Source of the DNA: Pseudomonadota bacterium
Lineage (GTDB): Bacteria > Pseudomonadota > Alphaproteobacteria > ATCC43930 > CGMCC-115725
Assembly: GCA_021790295.1 (NCBI GenBank)
Contig: JAJYIC010000185.1
Coordinates: forward strand, 1-5,584
Direction: 5' to 3'
DNA: 5,584 nucleotides
Numbering within the stretch: the stretch's first letter is position 1; each line of letters starts with the position of its first letter. The position numbers and the translations under genes were made by a program. Under the pieces are notes generated by a model. That model had not been told where the DNA came from. It saw only the letters and a list, made by a program, of their open reading frames with translations, and did no database searches. This document shows positions 4,424 to 5,584 of the stretch, piece by piece.

Positions 4424-5584
4424 ATGCCGATTAGAGAGATCGACACGGTTCTTGCCGGCGCGGTTGCGGCGGGCGAAGTGCCGGGGGTGGTCGCCTTGGC
4501 GGCAACGAGGAGCGGGCTTCTTTACGAGGGCGCTTTCGGCAAGAGAGACCCCGAAACGGGCGCCCTTATGACGGCGGACACGATCTTTCGCCTTGCGTCG
4601 ATGACCAAAGCCCTGACTTCGACCGCGGCGCTGCGGCTCGTCGAAGAGGGAAGGCTTCTGCTCGACGAACCGATCGGCAGGGTTCTGCCCGAGCTTTCCT
4701 CTCCTCAAGTTCTCGACGGGTTCGAACGAGAGGGCCGCCCGCGTCTTCGAGCCGCGCGCCGCCCCCTTACCTTGCGCCATCTTCTGACCCACACCGCGGG
4801 TTTTGCCTATGATTTCTGGAATGCGGATCTGAAGGATTATCTTGCCATGAGCGGCGTCCCTTCGATCCTTTCGCGCAAGCTTGCCGCGCTTTCGCAGCCG
4901 CTTCTTTTCGATCCGGGAGAGCGCTGGGAATACGGCATCAACACCGATTGGGTCGGGCGCGCCGTCGAAAGGGCGAGCGGGAAGACCCTCGACGCCGCCC
5001 TGCGCGAGCGCGTGACCGGGCCTCTCACCATGAACGATACCGGGTTTACCCTTTCCGCCGAAGCCCTCGCGCGCCTGCCGACGGTGCACCGGCGGCGCGC
5101 CGACGGAACCCTCGAACCGCTCGGAGGGGAAGTTTCGGGAGAGCCCGAATTTTTTGCCGGAGGCAGCGGCCTTTACGGCAGCGGGCGCGACTACCTCCTT
5201 TTTCTGCAGATGCTATTGGGCGGCGGCAAAGCCGCGGGCGTCGAAGTCTTGCGCCCGCAAACGGTCTCTCTTCTCGCGCAAAACCAGATCGGCGCCTTGA
5301 CCGCCGGGATCCTGCGAAGCGTCAGGCCGCAGATCTCGAACGATGTCGATCTTTTCCCCGGGACGCTTTGCAAATGGGGCCTTCTCGGCCTCCAGAATGC
5401 CGAGCCGATCGCCGGCGCGCGCAGCGAAGGCAGCCTCACCTGGGCGGGGCTTTACAACTGCTACTATTGGGTCGATTGGAAAGCCAGCGTCGCCGCGGTC
5501 ATCCTGACGCAAATTCTGCCCTTTGCCGACGCCCTGGCGCTGCGCCTATACCGCGCTTTCGAACGCGCGGTCTACCGGGCGCTT
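4424..5584 (+). CDS. Serine hydrolase, class C beta-lactamase/esterase fold (right end cut)
   Basis: The frame is open from the ATG at 4424 to the last base: 387 codons, no stop. Family members are usually near 390-400 residues, so probably only a few C-terminal residues are missing. Motifs: S-M-T-K at 59-62, the S-x-x-K nucleophile and general base; L-T-H-T-A-G-F (121-127), conserved in this group; W-E-Y-G-I-N-T-D-W (168-176), with Y170 as the likely catalytic tyrosine; G-G-S-G-L-Y (246-251); and W-A-G (340-342) in place of K-T-G. W-x-G instead of K-T-G is typical of EstB-type esterases rather than true beta-lactamases, so ester or lactone hydrolysis is the more likely activity. There is no signal peptide, which argues for a cytosolic role in metabolism and against cell-wall or antibiotic work. 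GAGGAGG at 4411-4417, 6 nt before the ATG, is an excellent ribosome binding site. It is likely translated from the same mRNA as the ThDP enzyme. Confidence 0.9.
   Translation, partial: MPIREIDTVLAGAVAAGEVPGVVALAATRSGLLYEGAFGKRDPETGALMTADTIFRLASMTKALTSTAALRLVEEGRLLLDEPIGRVLPELSSPQVLDGFEREGRPRLRAARRPLTLRHLLTHTAGFAYDFWNADLKDYLAMSGVPSILSRKLAALSQPLLFDPGERWEYGINTDWVGRAVERASGKTLDAALRERVTGPLTMNDTGFTLSAEALARLPTVHRRRADGTLEPLGGEVSGEPEFFAGGSGLYGSGRDYLLFLQMLLGGGKAAGVEVLRPQTVSLLAQNQIGALTAGILRSVRPQISNDVDLFPGTLCKWGLLGLQNAEPIAGARSEGSLTWAGLYNCYYWVDWKASVAAVILTQILPFADALALRLYRAFERAVYRAL

Noticed and set aside
4208..5089. 293-codon minus-strand open frame opposite the ThDP enzyme end and the serine hydrolase
   Set aside because: It crosses the gap between two well-supported plus-strand genes, and its product is basic, low in complexity and without family features.

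Overview
The window is G+C-rich (roughly 60-65 % by eye) and densely coding. It has short gaps, strong GGAGG-type ribosome binding sites, and a codon habit rich in CTC, GAA, GCC and GAT/ATC that gives long spurious open frames on the opposite strand. Together with a DUF805 protein carrying a cold-shock-like N-terminus, this suggests a proteobacterial chromosome, most likely alphaproteobacterial. That placement is inference. I see no mobile element, tRNA, rRNA, CRISPR array or phage signature.

Layout. Bases 1-73 (minus strand) hold the first 24 codons of an aldo/keto reductase that runs off the left edge. A 221-bp divergent gap (74-294) separates it from a plus-strand membrane protein (295-939), which joins a cold-shock-like OB domain to a four-helix DUF805 domain. 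After a 155-bp gap containing a hairpin that touches the next ribosome binding site, four plus-strand genes follow: a luciferase-like flavin-dependent oxidoreductase (1095-2087), a small single-domain cupin (2119-2508), a thiamine-diphosphate-dependent enzyme of the acetolactate synthase superfamily (2670-4400), and a class C beta-lactamase-fold serine hydrolase (4424 to the right edge, nearly complete). The first pair is 31 bp apart and the second pair 23 bp apart. The 161-bp gap between the pairs contains a perfect 9-bp inverted repeat.

How the genes may work together. Oxidoreductase, cupin, ThDP enzyme and esterase-like hydrolase in one orientation look like a small-molecule catabolic or detoxification operon: flavin oxidation, ester or lactone cleavage, and C-C bond cleavage or decarboxylation of a 2-oxo (or equivalent) intermediate. 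The divergent aldo/keto reductase could handle an aldehyde or ketone product. The substrate cannot be read from the sequence and the pathway is inference. The ThDP enzyme departs from true acetolactate synthases at the GPGxxN position, and no regulatory small subunit gene follows it. No defence or otherwise dramatic new system is visible; the most useful lead is this uncharacterised metabolic cluster.
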